From: Bacteroidota bacterium
GTDB taxonomy: Bacteria > Bacteroidota > Bacteroidia > Flavobacteriales > Weeksellaceae
Length of the DNA stretch: 64,000 nt
Reading direction: 5' to 3'
Assembly: GCA_023461035.1 (NCBI GenBank)
Contig: JAEWOD010000037.1
Coordinates: 13,541 to 77,540 of the forward strand
Position 1 is the stretch's first letter; every line of letters begins with the position of its first letter. The position numbers were made by a program, and so were the translations under genes. Under the pieces are notes generated by a model, which was not told the DNA's origin, ran no database searches, and worked only from the letters and a program-made list of their open reading frames with translations. Positions 52,495-60,878 of the stretch are shown here, in pieces.

Positions 52495-53493
52495 TTAAAC
52501 CAATTCATTCAATTTCCTCGGTTGAAAATCTTTTGCAAAATCCGCAATTGCTTTTATATGTTCAGGTGTAGTTCCGCAGCATCCGCCGATGATATTTATC
52601 CAACCGTTTTCAATCATTGGTTTTACATTCTCCAACATGATTTCAGGCGATTCATCGTATCCGCCAAAGGCGTTGGGCAATCCGGCGTTTGGATAAACAC
52701 TTACATAAAATGGCGAATGATCAGAAAGTGTTTCCACATAGGGAATCATATCGGTCGCTCCCAAAGCACAATTCAATCCAATGCTCAACAAGGGAATATG
52801 CGACAGCGAAATGAGAAATGCTTCGGTGGTTTGTCCGGAAAGCGTGCGCCCGCTTCGGTCGGTGATGGTTCCGGAAGCCATGAGCGGAACCTGAATTCCG
52901 GTTTCGTCCATGGCTTCCATGATACCGAAAAAGGCAGCTTTGGCATTGAGCGTATCAAAAATTGTTTCGACCAGAATCGCATGGACTCCGGTTTTCAGAA
53001 AAGGAATTGTCTGTTGTTTATAAGTTTCCACCAATTCGTCATAATCCACATTCCGAAAAGCAGGATCGTTCACGTCAGGCGAAATGGAAGCCGTCCGGTT
53101 GGTTGGCCCAATGGAACCCGCGACAAATCTTGGCTTTTCCGGATTTTGAGCCGTAATTTCAGCGGCTGCTTCTAGTGCTAATTTGGCAGAAGCAATGTTC
53201 AATTCTTCCACCAGATCTACCATGTCATAATCGATCATGGAAATCCGGTTGGCATTGAAAGTATTGGTTTCGATGATGTCGGCTCCGGCATTCAGATAAT
53301 CAAGATGGATTTGTTTGATGATTTCGGGTTGGGTGATGGAAAGCAAATCATTATTTCCTTTCAGCGACTGATGAAAGTCTTTGAATCGTTCACCACGATA
53401 ATCTTCTTCAGTCAGATTATGCCGCTGAATCATAGTTCCCATAGCTCCGTCAAGAATCAGGATTCTGTCTTTTATGATTTCGGTCAAATTCAT
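52495..53493 (-). CDS. metH: cobalamin-dependent methionine synthase, homocysteine-binding part
   Basis: This 332-residue protein is the homocysteine S-methyltransferase barrel of MetH. From the ATG at 53493 it begins MNLTEIIKDRILILDGAMGT and has the zinc ligands in SIGLNCALGA and IIGGCCGTTPEHI, with IIETNTFNANRISMIDYDM in between. It pairs with the 49736-52402 protein to form functional MetH. A SAM-I riboswitch lies in its leader (53596-53695). The start is chosen because earlier in-frame codons would lie in the leader. Confidence 0.94.
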   Translation of the reverse strand: MNLTEIIKDRILILDGAMGTMIQRHNLTEEDYRGERFKDFHQSLKGNNDLLSITQPEIIKQIHLDYLNAGADIIETNTFNANRISMIDYDMVDLVEELNIASAKLALEAAAEITAQNPEKPRFVAGSIGPTNRTASISPDVNDPAFRNVDYDELVETYKQQTIPFLKTGVHAILVETIFDTLNAKAAFFGIMEAMDETGIQVPLMASGTITDRSGRTLSGQTTEAFLISLSHIPLLSIGLNCALGATDMIPYVETLSDHSPFYVSVYPNAGLPNAFGGYDESPEIMLENVKPMIENGWINIIGGCCGTTPEHIKAIADFAKDFQPRKLNELV

Positions 53494-53595
53494 TTTATTC
53501 AATTTGAAAATTAGGTAATTGGAAGATTTGAAAATGATTTTCAAAAATTCTAAACTTAATCTGACCTTATGAAAGAAATATGCGAAGTTTTCTTC

Positions 53596-53695
53596 CCTTA
53601 TCTTTTTCCGACTAACTCAGAATAGGATGTAGCACCCGGCTCAACGGGTTGCTAAGGTTTCACAGGGCCTAATCCCTCCACCTTTCTCAATAAGG
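53596..53695 (-). promoter_or_regulatory. SAM-I (S-box) riboswitch controlling metH
   Basis: On the minus strand the leader shows the S-box core in order: CCTTATTGAG at the 5' P1 side, GGTGGAGGGAT, GGCCCTGTGAAACC, TAGCAACCCGTTGAGCCGGG, GGTGCTACATCC and the closing GATAAGG at the 3' P1 side; CCTTAT (53690-53695) pairs with ATAAGG (53596-53601). These are the conserved features of SAM-I riboswitches, which lower expression of methionine genes when S-adenosylmethionine is plentiful. The expression platform lies between 53595 and the ATG at 53493; I see no clear terminator there, so translation control or another mechanism is possible. Confidence 0.92.
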
Positions 53696-53700
53696 TGAGG

Positions 53701-53734
53701 CAAATGTAGAAAATTAATTTGATTTGAAGAGCAA
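53701..53734 (-). promoter_or_regulatory. promoter of the SAM-I riboswitch and metH
   Basis: TACATTTG (53701-53708) with TTG at 53732-53734, spacing 23 bases, fits the TTG-N-TAnnTTTG pattern. The predicted start near 53695 coincides with the start of the riboswitch fold, which supports both calls. Confidence 0.65.
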
Positions 53735-53760
53735 ATTGATTAAGTAGTATTAAATTCTCA

Positions 53761-53802
53761 AAAATAAAAAACCTCGTCAGCCCATAAGTTGACAAGGTTT
53801 TT
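53761..53802 (-). terminator. terminator after the transaldolase gene
   Basis: Arms at 53767-53779 and 53790-53802 (AAAAACCTCGTCA and TGACAAGGTTTTT) pair over 12 of 13 positions around a 10-base loop, with T-rich sequence on the minus side. It lies 22 bases past the stop at 53824 and separates it from the metH promoter. Confidence 0.8.
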
Positions 53803-53823
53803 ACATTTAAATTTCTTCTTAAT

Positions 53824-54480
53824 TTATTTATTTCCTTTTGCATGATCAGCCAGAAACTGCGCCAATCCTATGTCGGTCAATGGATGTTTGAGCAGTCCCA
53901 TGATGGAACTCAACGGCCCGGTCATCACATCTGCTCCGATTTTGGCACAATTCACAATGTGCATGGTATGACGGATAGAAGCCGCCAGAATCTGTGTATC
54001 ATACAGGTAATTATCATAAACCAAACGGATTTCTTCAATCAAATTGAGTCCGTCAGTAGAAATATCGTCCAATCTTCCTAAAAACGGTGAAACATAAGTC
54101 GCTCCGGCTTTGGCGGCCAAAAGTGCCTGACCTACAGAAAAAACCAAAGTAACGTTGGTTTTAATTCCATTGTCTGAAAAATATTTACAAGCCTTCACGC
54201 CGTCTTTGGTCATCGGGATTTTTACGACGATTTGTTCATTTAGCTTCGCCAATTCTTTTCCTTCTTTGATCATTCCTTCAAAATCAGTGGAAATCACTTC
54301 CGCACTTACATCTCCGTCCACGATTTTACAGATGTCTTTATAGTGTTTCAGTATATTTTTCTGTCCGGTGATTCCTTCTTTTGCCATCAGCGATGGATTG
54401 GTCGTTACTCCGTCCAGAATCCCCAAATCCTGGGCTTCTTTGATGTCTGCTAAATTGGCCGTGTCTATAAAAAATTTCAT
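53824..54480 (-). CDS. transaldolase family, fructose-6-phosphate aldolase type
   Basis: This 218-residue protein belongs to the small transaldolase/FSA group (pentose phosphate pathway or fructose-6-phosphate cleavage). Motifs are MKFFIDTANLADIKEA, GVTTNPSLMAKEG, the Schiff-base lysine region VVKIPMTKDG, NVTLVFSVGQALLAAKAGATYVSPFLGRLDD and the C-terminal HPLTDIGLAQFLADHAK. The short form is normal for this subgroup; true transaldolase versus FSA activity cannot be told from sequence alone. Confidence 0.9.
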   Translation of the reverse strand: MKFFIDTANLADIKEAQDLGILDGVTTNPSLMAKEGITGQKNILKHYKDICKIVDGDVSAEVISTDFEGMIKEGKELAKLNEQIVVKIPMTKDGVKACKYFSDNGIKTNVTLVFSVGQALLAAKAGATYVSPFLGRLDDISTDGLNLIEEIRLVYDNYLYDTQILAASIRHTMHIVNCAKIGADVMTGPLSSIMGLLKHPLTDIGLAQFLADHAKGNK

Positions 54481-54611
54481 TTCGTAGTTTGTTTTGCGTG
54501 AATTTATTTTTGAAAGCCTAAAATTACAACGAATTGAAAATTACGAAAAATTAATCAAAATGAATTATTAACAATTTGTTGAATATATTTAAATTAGCTA
54601 AAACTTTCTTT

Positions 54612-55307
54612 ATGAAACAATTATTTCTACTATTTGGACTTTCCATGTTTGTTCAGATACATGCTCAGGAGATCATCGGAGAAACCTGGTATTTGAATCA
54701 AGTTGAAATCGATGGTGAGACTTTTCCTTTACCCGATAACACCATTTTGGGCTATCCTGCCAATTTTTATCAAAATTATTCAGAAACTTCAATTTGCAAT
54801 TCTTTGACAATGGAATATGTAGAACTGACGGAAAACAGTTTCTATTTGACCGGATTTACGGCCACGCTAATGGAGTGTCCTGACCAGCCGGGTGTAGATG
54901 ATTTTGAAGCAAAATATGCATCTCTTTTTTGGTTTCAGGAAAATACTACTTTTCAGTATGAAATCACAACGGATCCGGAATGGTCCCATATTCATCAGCT
55001 TATCATTACCAATCCGGAAGGAAATAAAGCATATTATGGAAATGATGCCCTTAACACGGCAGAAAATAATCTCACGTCCTTTAACGTTTATCCCAATCCT
55101 TTTCATGAAAAACTGGGAATTGAAAATCCACACTTAAAATTTGATGAAATCAAAATTATAGATGCAAACGGAAAATTGGTATTATCCAAAAAAATAAATT
55201 CCCAAAAAATAGAATTGGATTTAAATTCATTTTCAAATGGTATCTATTTCATACAATTTATCTCTGACAATAGAATTTTGAAAACCGAAAAAATCATCAA
55301 AAAATAA
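54612..55307 (+). CDS. secreted META-like protein with T9SS sorting domain, second copy
   Basis: From the ATG at 54612 this 231-residue protein repeats the layout of 7219-7905: signal peptide MKQLFLLFGLSMFVQIHAQ, a middle with GETWYLNQVEIDGE and three Cys, FEAKYASLFWF, and a type A T9SS domain (FNVYPNPFHEKLGIENPHLK to TEKIIKK). An in-frame TTG at 54576 would lengthen the N-terminus and is less likely. A strong terminator follows. The exact fold of the middle is a pattern judgement. Confidence 0.78.
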   Translation: MKQLFLLFGLSMFVQIHAQEIIGETWYLNQVEIDGETFPLPDNTILGYPANFYQNYSETSICNSLTMEYVELTENSFYLTGFTATLMECPDQPGVDDFEAKYASLFWFQENTTFQYEITTDPEWSHIHQLIITNPEGNKAYYGNDALNTAENNLTSFNVYPNPFHEKLGIENPHLKFDEIKIIDANGKLVLSKKINSQKIELDLNSFSNGIYFIQFISDNRILKTEKIIKK

Positions 55308-55323
55308 AACCAAATTCCGAAAT

Positions 55324-55368
55324 AAAATTGCCTTGTTGAAATCCATCATTTCTTCAAGGCAATTTTTT
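55324..55368 (+). terminator. intrinsic terminator after the second META-like T9SS gene
   Basis: Perfect 12-base arms AAAATTGCCTTG (55324-55335) and CAAGGCAATTTT (55355-55366), 19-base loop, with a T run (55363-55368). It lies 16 bases past the stop. Confidence 0.85.
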
Positions 55369-55375
55369 ATCTTTG
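55368..55375 (+). promoter_or_regulatory. candidate -7 element for the 55391 gene
   Basis: TATCTTTG is an exact TAnnTTTG match placed immediately after the preceding terminator, 15 bases before the ATG at 55391. It excludes the in-frame TTG at 55373, which lies within the element. Confidence 0.55.
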
Positions 55376-55390
55376 AAGAAATTTGAATCT

Positions 55391-56167
55391 ATGTTTAAAT
55401 ATCTTTTAGGACTATCTTTTGTGCTATGCACATCCATCTCGTTCGCCCAAAACATAAGCGACTTCAAATATGTCATCATCCCCGATTCATTTTCGGATTT
55501 TGAAAACAATCAATATCGGATGAATTATCATCTCATGCGGCTTTTGGCTGAAAAAAAATATGAAGTTTTAAAAACCAACACATCTGAATGGCCGCAAGAG
55601 GTAAAGGAAAATTCTTGTTTAGCTTTGACTTCGAACATCCTAAAAGGGAAAAAATTTTTAAAAAATAAAGTCGAATTGGTTTTTACCGATTGTCAGGGAA
55701 AAGAAATCGACAGACTGGAAGGAATTTCAAATGAAAAAGATTATGCTACAGGTTATCCCGATGCTTTAAAAAGTGCTATACAAATGCTTCGAATTTCCTA
55801 CCCAAAACAATTGGATTATCAACCCAAATCAACCCAGATTATTTCTGCAAACACGCCCGAAATCAAAATACAAGGAAATATTTCGGAAAACAGCTGGATA
55901 GACAGCGGAATTGAATTCAAAAGCGGAAGCCAAACCGTTATTTTAACCGAACAAAAAGACGGTTCATTTATATTGATTGATAAAAAGACTTCTTCTATCA
56001 TCGGACAATTGAAGTCTTCTTCCAAAGAAGGTATTTACCATGTAACCGTCTCAGATCCAAAAGGAAATTACCATACCATCGGTTTTTATGACGGTAAAAA
56101 CCTGATCGTTGAATTCAAAAACACCGATAGTTATTTTACCCCAACCGAATTCAAAAAAACAAATTAA
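55391..56167 (+). CDS. exported protein of unknown function
   Basis: From the ATG at 55391 this 258-residue protein has a signal peptide (MFKYLLGLSFVLCTSISFAQ) and conserved segments KYVIIPDSFSDFENNQYRMNYHL and GYPDALKSAIQMLRI that I recall from flavobacterial hypothetical proteins beginning with a similar YKYA(V/I)(I/V)P motif. The middle and C-terminus have several short beta-strand stretches with SGSQTVILTEQKDGSFILIDK. It precedes oligopeptidase B by 10 bases and may be co-transcribed with it. Confidence 0.62.
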   Translation: MFKYLLGLSFVLCTSISFAQNISDFKYVIIPDSFSDFENNQYRMNYHLMRLLAEKKYEVLKTNTSEWPQEVKENSCLALTSNILKGKKFLKNKVELVFTDCQGKEIDRLEGISNEKDYATGYPDALKSAIQMLRISYPKQLDYQPKSTQIISANTPEIKIQGNISENSWIDSGIEFKSGSQTVILTEQKDGSFILIDKKTSSIIGQLKSSSKEGIYHVTVSDPKGNYHTIGFYDGKNLIVEFKNTDSYFTPTEFKKTN

Positions 56168-56177
56168 CATACAAAAT

Positions 56178-58286
56178 ATGAAACCAACTACTTTTACGGT
56201 ACTCCTAACTTTGAGTACATTTGCGACCTTAAATGCACAAACTATGCAAGCCCCAAAAGCCAAAAAAATAGATAAAAAATTAGAAATACACGGTGATATC
56301 AGAACTGACGAATATTATTGGCTGAACGAAAGAGAAAATCAGGAAGTCATTGATTATCTGAATGCAGAAAATGCTTACACGGACGCCATGCTGAAAGATA
56401 CCGAACAGTTTCAGAAAAATTTGTTTGAAGAAATCAAAGGAAGAATCAAAGAAGATGATACATCTGTTCCCTATAAATTTAACGGTTACTGGTATATCAC
56501 ACGTTTCGAAAAAGGAGGCGAATACCCGATTCATACACGTAAAAAAGAAAGTTTGGATGCCCCGGAAGAAATCATGTTCAATGTAAACGAAATGGCCAAA
56601 CCTTTTAGTTATTATAATTTAAACGGACTCAATGTTTCGGAGAATAATCAATTGGTAGCTTTTGGGCAGGACACGCTTTCCAGAAGGATTTATACCATCC
56701 AAATCAAAGATTTGAAAACAGGGAAAATCCTCCCTGATAAATTGGAAAATACTACAGGTGGCTCTGTTTGGGCGGCTGATAATAAAACGCTTTTCTACAC
56801 CAGAAAAGACAATACACTTCGCGCTTACCAAATCTGGAAACATACATTGGGCACACCGCAAAGCGACGACCAATTGATTTTTGAAGAATCGGACGATACT
56901 TTTGGCACTTATGTTTACAAAACCAAATCCCGGAAATACATCATCATAGGAAGCTCCAGTACCGTTTCAAACGAATATCGTTTCATCCCCGCAAACGAAC
57001 CCAATGCCAAATGGCAAATCCTCCAACCGCGCGAACGGGATTTGGAATACAGCATCGAACATTATGGAAACGATTTCTATATCCTTACCAATAAGGACAA
57101 AGCCACCAATTTCAAACTGATGAAAACACCGGTAACCAAAACCGGAAAAGCAAACTGGACAGATGTCATCCCACACAGAAAAGATGTTTATTTGGAAAAC
57201 TTCGAAATTTTCAATGATTACTTGGTTTTGGAAGAAAGAACAAATGCTTTGACCCAAATCAACATCAGAAGCTGGGACGGAAAAATTAATTACAATTTAC
57301 CGTTTAAAGAAGAAGTTTACACGGCTTATATTTCCTATAATCCTGATTTTGATTCACAGCTTTTACGCTACGGATATACATCCATGACTACTCCCAATTC
57401 CACGATTGATTTCAATATGAAAGACAAAACCAGCGAAGTCAAAAAGGAACAAATAGTCTTGGGCGATTTCAAAAAAGAAAATTACGAAACCAAACGTCTT
57501 TGGGTAACAGCTCGTGATGGTGTGAAAGTTCCGGTTTCCATCGTTTACAGAAAAGACACAAAAATCAATGAAAAAACGCCGCTCCTGCTTTATGCGTATG
57601 GTTCCTATGGCGCAACGATGGATCCCTATTTCAGCTCATCAAGATTAAGTCTATTGGATAGAGGATTTATTTATGCCCTTGCACACATCAGAGGCGGACA
57701 AGAATTGGGACGCCCTTGGTACGAAGACGGAAAAATGCTGAAAAAGAAAAATACGTTTAACGATTTTGTAGATGTTTCCAAATATTTAATTGATAAAAAA
57801 TACACCTCAGCCAAACATCTTTACGCGATGGGTGGCTCTGCGGGCGGTCTTCTGATGGGAGCCATCATCAACCAGGCACCGGAACTTTATAACGGAGTTG
57901 TGGCACAAGTTCCTTTTGTAGATGTTGTGACAACGATGCTGGACGACAGTATTCCATTGACTACGGGCGAATATGACGAATGGGGAAATCCAAACGATAA
58001 AACCTATTATGATTACATAAAATCTTATTCTCCTTACGACAATATCGAAAAGAAAAATTATCCAAATATGCTCGTAACCACCGGATTACATGATTCGCAA
58101 GTACAATATTGGGAACCGGCTAAATGGGTAGCAAGATTACGTGACCTGAAAACAGATAAAAACCTTCTGATTCTGAAAACCGATATGGAAACCGGACACG
58201 GCGGAGCTTCCGGACGATTTGAAGCACTGAAAGAAGTGGCACTCGAATATGCTTTTATCTTCAAGTTGGAAGGAATTACGAAGTGA
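56178..58286 (+). CDS. exported oligopeptidase B-like peptidase, S9A
   Basis: This 702-residue protein has a signal peptide (MKPTTFTVLLTLSTFATLNAQ), an N-terminal beta-propeller (about 25-420) and a C-terminal alpha/beta hydrolase domain with the catalytic triad Ser in MGGSAGGLLMG, Asp in LHDSQVQY and His in ETGHGGASGRF. It fits prolyl oligopeptidase family S9A, closest to oligopeptidase B (protease II). The signal peptide implies it acts in the periplasm, unlike the cytoplasmic E. coli PtrB. Start ATG at 56178; the earlier in-frame ATG at 56109 lies within the upstream gene. Confidence 0.9.
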   Translation: MKPTTFTVLLTLSTFATLNAQTMQAPKAKKIDKKLEIHGDIRTDEYYWLNERENQEVIDYLNAENAYTDAMLKDTEQFQKNLFEEIKGRIKEDDTSVPYKFNGYWYITRFEKGGEYPIHTRKKESLDAPEEIMFNVNEMAKPFSYYNLNGLNVSENNQLVAFGQDTLSRRIYTIQIKDLKTGKILPDKLENTTGGSVWAADNKTLFYTRKDNTLRAYQIWKHTLGTPQSDDQLIFEESDDTFGTYVYKTKSRKYIIIGSSSTVSNEYRFIPANEPNAKWQILQPRERDLEYSIEHYGNDFYILTNKDKATNFKLMKTPVTKTGKANWTDVIPHRKDVYLENFEIFNDYLVLEERTNALTQINIRSWDGKINYNLPFKEEVYTAYISYNPDFDSQLLRYGYTSMTTPNSTIDFNMKDKTSEVKKEQIVLGDFKKENYETKRLWVTARDGVKVPVSIVYRKDTKINEKTPLLLYAYGSYGATMDPYFSSSRLSLLDRGFIYALAHIRGGQELGRPWYEDGKMLKKKNTFNDFVDVSKYLIDKKYTSAKHLYAMGGSAGGLLMGAIINQAPELYNGVVAQVPFVDVVTTMLDDSIPLTTGEYDEWGNPNDKTYYDYIKSYSPYDNIEKKNYPNMLVTTGLHDSQVQYWEPAKWVARLRDLKTDKNLLILKTDMETGHGGASGRFEALKEVALEYAFIFKLEGITK

Positions 58287-58314
58287 TTTGAAGATTTGAA
58301 GATGAGACAATTTG

Positions 58315-58351
58315 AAAATGTTGGTTTGAAATTCTGAACCAACATTTTTTT
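58315..58351 (+). terminator. intrinsic terminator after the oligopeptidase gene
   Basis: Perfect 12-base arms AAAATGTTGGTT (58315-58326) and AACCAACATTTT (58337-58348), 10-base loop, followed by a T run. It lies 28 bases past the stop. Confidence 0.87.
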
Positions 58352-58385
58352 ATTACATTGACCTATCACCTTAAACTTTAAACTT

Positions 58386-58393
58386 TATTTTTG
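58386..58393 (+). promoter_or_regulatory. candidate -7 element of the DUF808 gene
   Basis: TATTTTTG is an exact TAnnTTTG match, 19 bases before the ATG at 58413. A TTG at 58358-58360 is 25 bases upstream, slightly longer than usual. Confidence 0.5.
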
Positions 58394-58412
58394 CACAACT
58401 TAAAACAAAAAA

Positions 58413-59285
58413 ATGGCATCAGGAATATTTGCAGTATTGGATGACATAGCCGCATTAATGGATGATGTGGCGATGGCGAGTAAATTGGCCACCAAAAAAA
58501 CCGCGGGCATCCTCGGGGATGACCTTGCGGTAAATGCAGAAAAAGCAACCGGCTTTCTCGAATCAAGAGAAATCCCTGTGCTTTGGGCCATCACCAAAGG
58601 TTCTTTTCTGAACAAACTCATCATCGTTCCTATCATACTGGCATTAAATGCTTTTCTTCCCATTGCTACCAAAGTTTTATTGATCATCGGAGGAATTTAT
58701 CTCGCCTACGAAGGAGTCGAAAAAATTATCCATTTTCTTTTTCACCGAGAAAAAAAAGGAGAAGAAGTCATTGTCGAAAATAATTTTGATGATCGCGAAG
58801 CCGAAAAACTAAAAGTCCGTTCAGCCATCATTACAGATTTCATTCTTTCTCTCGAAATCGTCATCATCGCACTCAGCACAGTTCTGGAAGAACCATTGGC
58901 AACACAAATCCTAACCGTTTCGGTTGTTGCCGTTTTGGCGACCATCGGCGTTTACGGAATCGTCGCTTTGATTGTACGCATGGATGATGCCGGATATAAA
59001 CTCATCAAAAAATCGGGTGAAAAAGGAATTCTGAATTGGATTGGAAACCTGTTGGTAAAAACTTTGCCCATCGTTATAAAAGTATTGGGAGTTGTCGGAA
59101 CCATCGCATTGCTTTTGGTATCAGGTCAGATTTTTGTGCATCAGATTGATTATTTACATCATTTATTTCCCAATTTACCTTCAATCATAAAAGAAATTAC
59201 CTGCTCAGTTTTGGTCGGCTTGATTGCTTTTCTGATAATTGAAAGCAGTAAGAAAATTTTTTCTAAATCTTCTGATTCAGTTTGA
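58413..59285 (+). CDS. DUF808 membrane protein
   Basis: This 290-residue integral membrane protein matches the DUF808/YedI family: MASGIFAVLDDIAALMDDVA near the N-terminus, GILGDDLAVNAEKATGF, then several membrane helices with ALNAFLPIATKVLLIIGGIYLAYEGVEKI and a C-terminal hydrophobic region ending in LIAFLIIESSKKIF. About seven membrane segments are visible. Function unknown. Confidence 0.88.
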   Translation: MASGIFAVLDDIAALMDDVAMASKLATKKTAGILGDDLAVNAEKATGFLESREIPVLWAITKGSFLNKLIIVPIILALNAFLPIATKVLLIIGGIYLAYEGVEKIIHFLFHREKKGEEVIVENNFDDREAEKLKVRSAIITDFILSLEIVIIALSTVLEEPLATQILTVSVVAVLATIGVYGIVALIVRMDDAGYKLIKKSGEKGILNWIGNLLVKTLPIVIKVLGVVGTIALLLVSGQIFVHQIDYLHHLFPNLPSIIKEITCSVLVGLIAFLIIESSKKIFSKSSDSV

Positions 59286-59324
59286 TTTATAAATAATTTG
59301 AAAATACATTTTATGAAGAATTTG

Positions 59325-59332
59325 TATCTTTA
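59325..59332 (+). promoter_or_regulatory. candidate -7 element for the small lipoprotein gene
   Basis: TATCTTTA matches seven of eight positions of TAnnTTTG, 18 bases before the ATG at 59351. A TTG at 59298-59300 is 24 bases upstream. Confidence 0.35.
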
Positions 59333-59350
59333 GATATAAAATTCATGATT

Positions 59351-59758
59351 ATGAAATTTTCAATTTTAGCAATACTAACGACAATTCTATTGGTCGGTTG
59401 CCAGACACAAATCCCTGCTCCTGCTGAAAATACAAATCAATCTTTGAACTTTGAAAAAAATGAAGAAGACGAATACGACATCATCGTATTTGATACGCAA
59501 TATGATGTCTATCTCATGACCATTGCGAGACCGGAAAGTTTTTATTCGGAGAATTATTACAAAATGAAAAACCAGCAATATGTCAATGTTTGGAACAATC
59601 GCCATGCACAACCCTTGCGATTTGACCCTGATTTATATGCCGTCAGCATAGATTATGATCCCAAAACAAATTATGGTTTAAAACTCGAATATAAACTTTA
59701 TAATTTCTTCAAATTCATCGAATGGAAATATAAAGTTAATTTAGATTTTGGGGGATAA
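59351..59758 (+). CDS. small lipoprotein (DUF6146-like)
   Basis: From the ATG at 59351 this 135-residue protein has a lipoprotein signal with lipobox LLVGC. The rest has EEDEYDIIVFDTQYDVYLMT, ARPESFYSENYYKMKNQQYVNVWN and FDPDLYAVSIDYDPKTNYGLKLEYKLY, a pattern I associate with flavobacterial DUF6146 proteins. A second ATG at 59345 would add two residues. Function unknown. Confidence 0.72.
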   Translation: MKFSILAILTTILLVGCQTQIPAPAENTNQSLNFEKNEEDEYDIIVFDTQYDVYLMTIARPESFYSENYYKMKNQQYVNVWNNRHAQPLRFDPDLYAVSIDYDPKTNYGLKLEYKLYNFFKFIEWKYKVNLDFGG

Positions 59759-59762
59759 ATCG

Positions 59763-59770
59763 TATCTTTG
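59763..59770 (+). promoter_or_regulatory. candidate -7 element of prfB
   Basis: TATCTTTG is an exact TAnnTTTG match ending only five bases before the ATG at 59776, so a start site 5-8 bases downstream would coincide with the start codon and give a leaderless or nearly leaderless transcript. Confidence 0.55.
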
Positions 59771-59775
59771 CCGTT

Positions 59776-60876
59776 ATGTTTAATAATGACCTGACAAAGG
59801 ATTTAAGTCAAAGAATCAAGGACTTACACACCTATTTGGAAATCGAAAAGAAAGAAATAGAAATCGCAAACGAAGAAGAGCGTGCAGCTTCTCCCAACTT
59901 TTGGGACAATCCGAAAGAAGCTGAAACCTTTATGAAAACGCTTCGATCCAAAAAGAAATGGGTGGAAGACTATAATACTATCCAGAATTCTTTTAACGAT
60001 TTGGAAGTTTTAGTCGAATTCAATAAAGAAGGAGAAATCTCAGACGAAGAAGTTCAAAACCAATACGATACAACTCTAAAATTACTGGAAGACATCGAAT
60101 TCAAAAATATGCTTTCAGAAGAAGGTGATAACCTGAGTGCCGTTCTTCAAATCACTGCAGGAGCCGGCGGAACCGAAAGTTGTGACTGGGCGAGTATGCT
60201 GATGCGTATGTACCTGATGTGGGCTGAAAAAAGCGGTTACAAAGTAAAAGAATTGAACTTTCAGGCAGGTGATGTCGCCGGCGTGAAAACCGTGACGCTG
60301 GAAATCGAAGGTGAATTTGCCTTTGGATATCTGAAAGGAGAAAACGGCGTTCATCGTCTCGTGAGGATTTCTCCGTTTGACAGTAACGCCAAACGCCATA
60401 CGAGTTTCGTTTCGGTTTATGTTTATCCGTTGGTGGATGACACCATCGAAATCGACGTCAATCCGAGCGATGTAGAATTGCAAACTTCCCGTTCGGGAGG
60501 TGCCGGCGGACAGAACGTCAACAAAGTAGAAACCAAAGTACAATTGACCCATAAACCAACCGGCATCGTAGTGGTCTGTCAGGTGGAACGCTCACAGCTG
60601 GCGAACCGGGAACGCGCGATGCAAATGCTGAAATCCGAATTGTACAAAATAGAATTGGAAAAACGAATGGCTGCACGAAGTGAAATCGAAGCCAATAAGA
60701 TGAAAATCGAATGGGGTTCCCAAATCAGGAATTATGTGATGCATCCTTATCAATTGGTCAAAGATGTCCGAACCGGATTTGAAACCAGCGATGTGCAATC
60801 TGTGATGAACGGTGATTTGGATGAATTCCTGAAAGCATTTCTGATGCTGATGGGGCAAAAAGAAGAAACCGAATAA
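59776..60876 (+). CDS. prfB: peptide chain release factor 2
   Basis: RF2 terminates translation at UGA and UAA. The 366-residue protein has the codon-recognition tripeptide SPF (RISPFDSN) and the catalytic GGQ in RSGGAGGQNVNKVET, with HRLVRISPFDSNAKRHTSF. The gene is read in one frame from ATG to stop, so there is no programmed frameshift, unlike prfB in many bacteria. A promoter-like TATCTTTG almost touches the start codon. It is followed by trkA two bases later. Confidence 0.96.
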   Translation: MFNNDLTKDLSQRIKDLHTYLEIEKKEIEIANEEERAASPNFWDNPKEAETFMKTLRSKKKWVEDYNTIQNSFNDLEVLVEFNKEGEISDEEVQNQYDTTLKLLEDIEFKNMLSEEGDNLSAVLQITAGAGGTESCDWASMLMRMYLMWAEKSGYKVKELNFQAGDVAGVKTVTLEIEGEFAFGYLKGENGVHRLVRISPFDSNAKRHTSFVSVYVYPLVDDTIEIDVNPSDVELQTSRSGGAGGQNVNKVETKVQLTHKPTGIVVVCQVERSQLANRERAMQMLKSELYKIELEKRMAARSEIEANKMKIEWGSQIRNYVMHPYQLVKDVRTGFETSDVQSVMNGDLDEFLKAFLMLMGQKEETE

Positions 60877-60878
60877 AT

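Noticed and set aside
53652..53843. 63-residue minus-strand open frame next to the transaldolase gene
   Set aside because: It covers the SAM-I riboswitch start and the terminator, has no conserved features and is a chance open frame.
59776..59900. Programmed +1 frameshift in prfB
   Set aside because: The gene reads as one continuous frame of full expected length, with no internal TGA early in the coding sequence.
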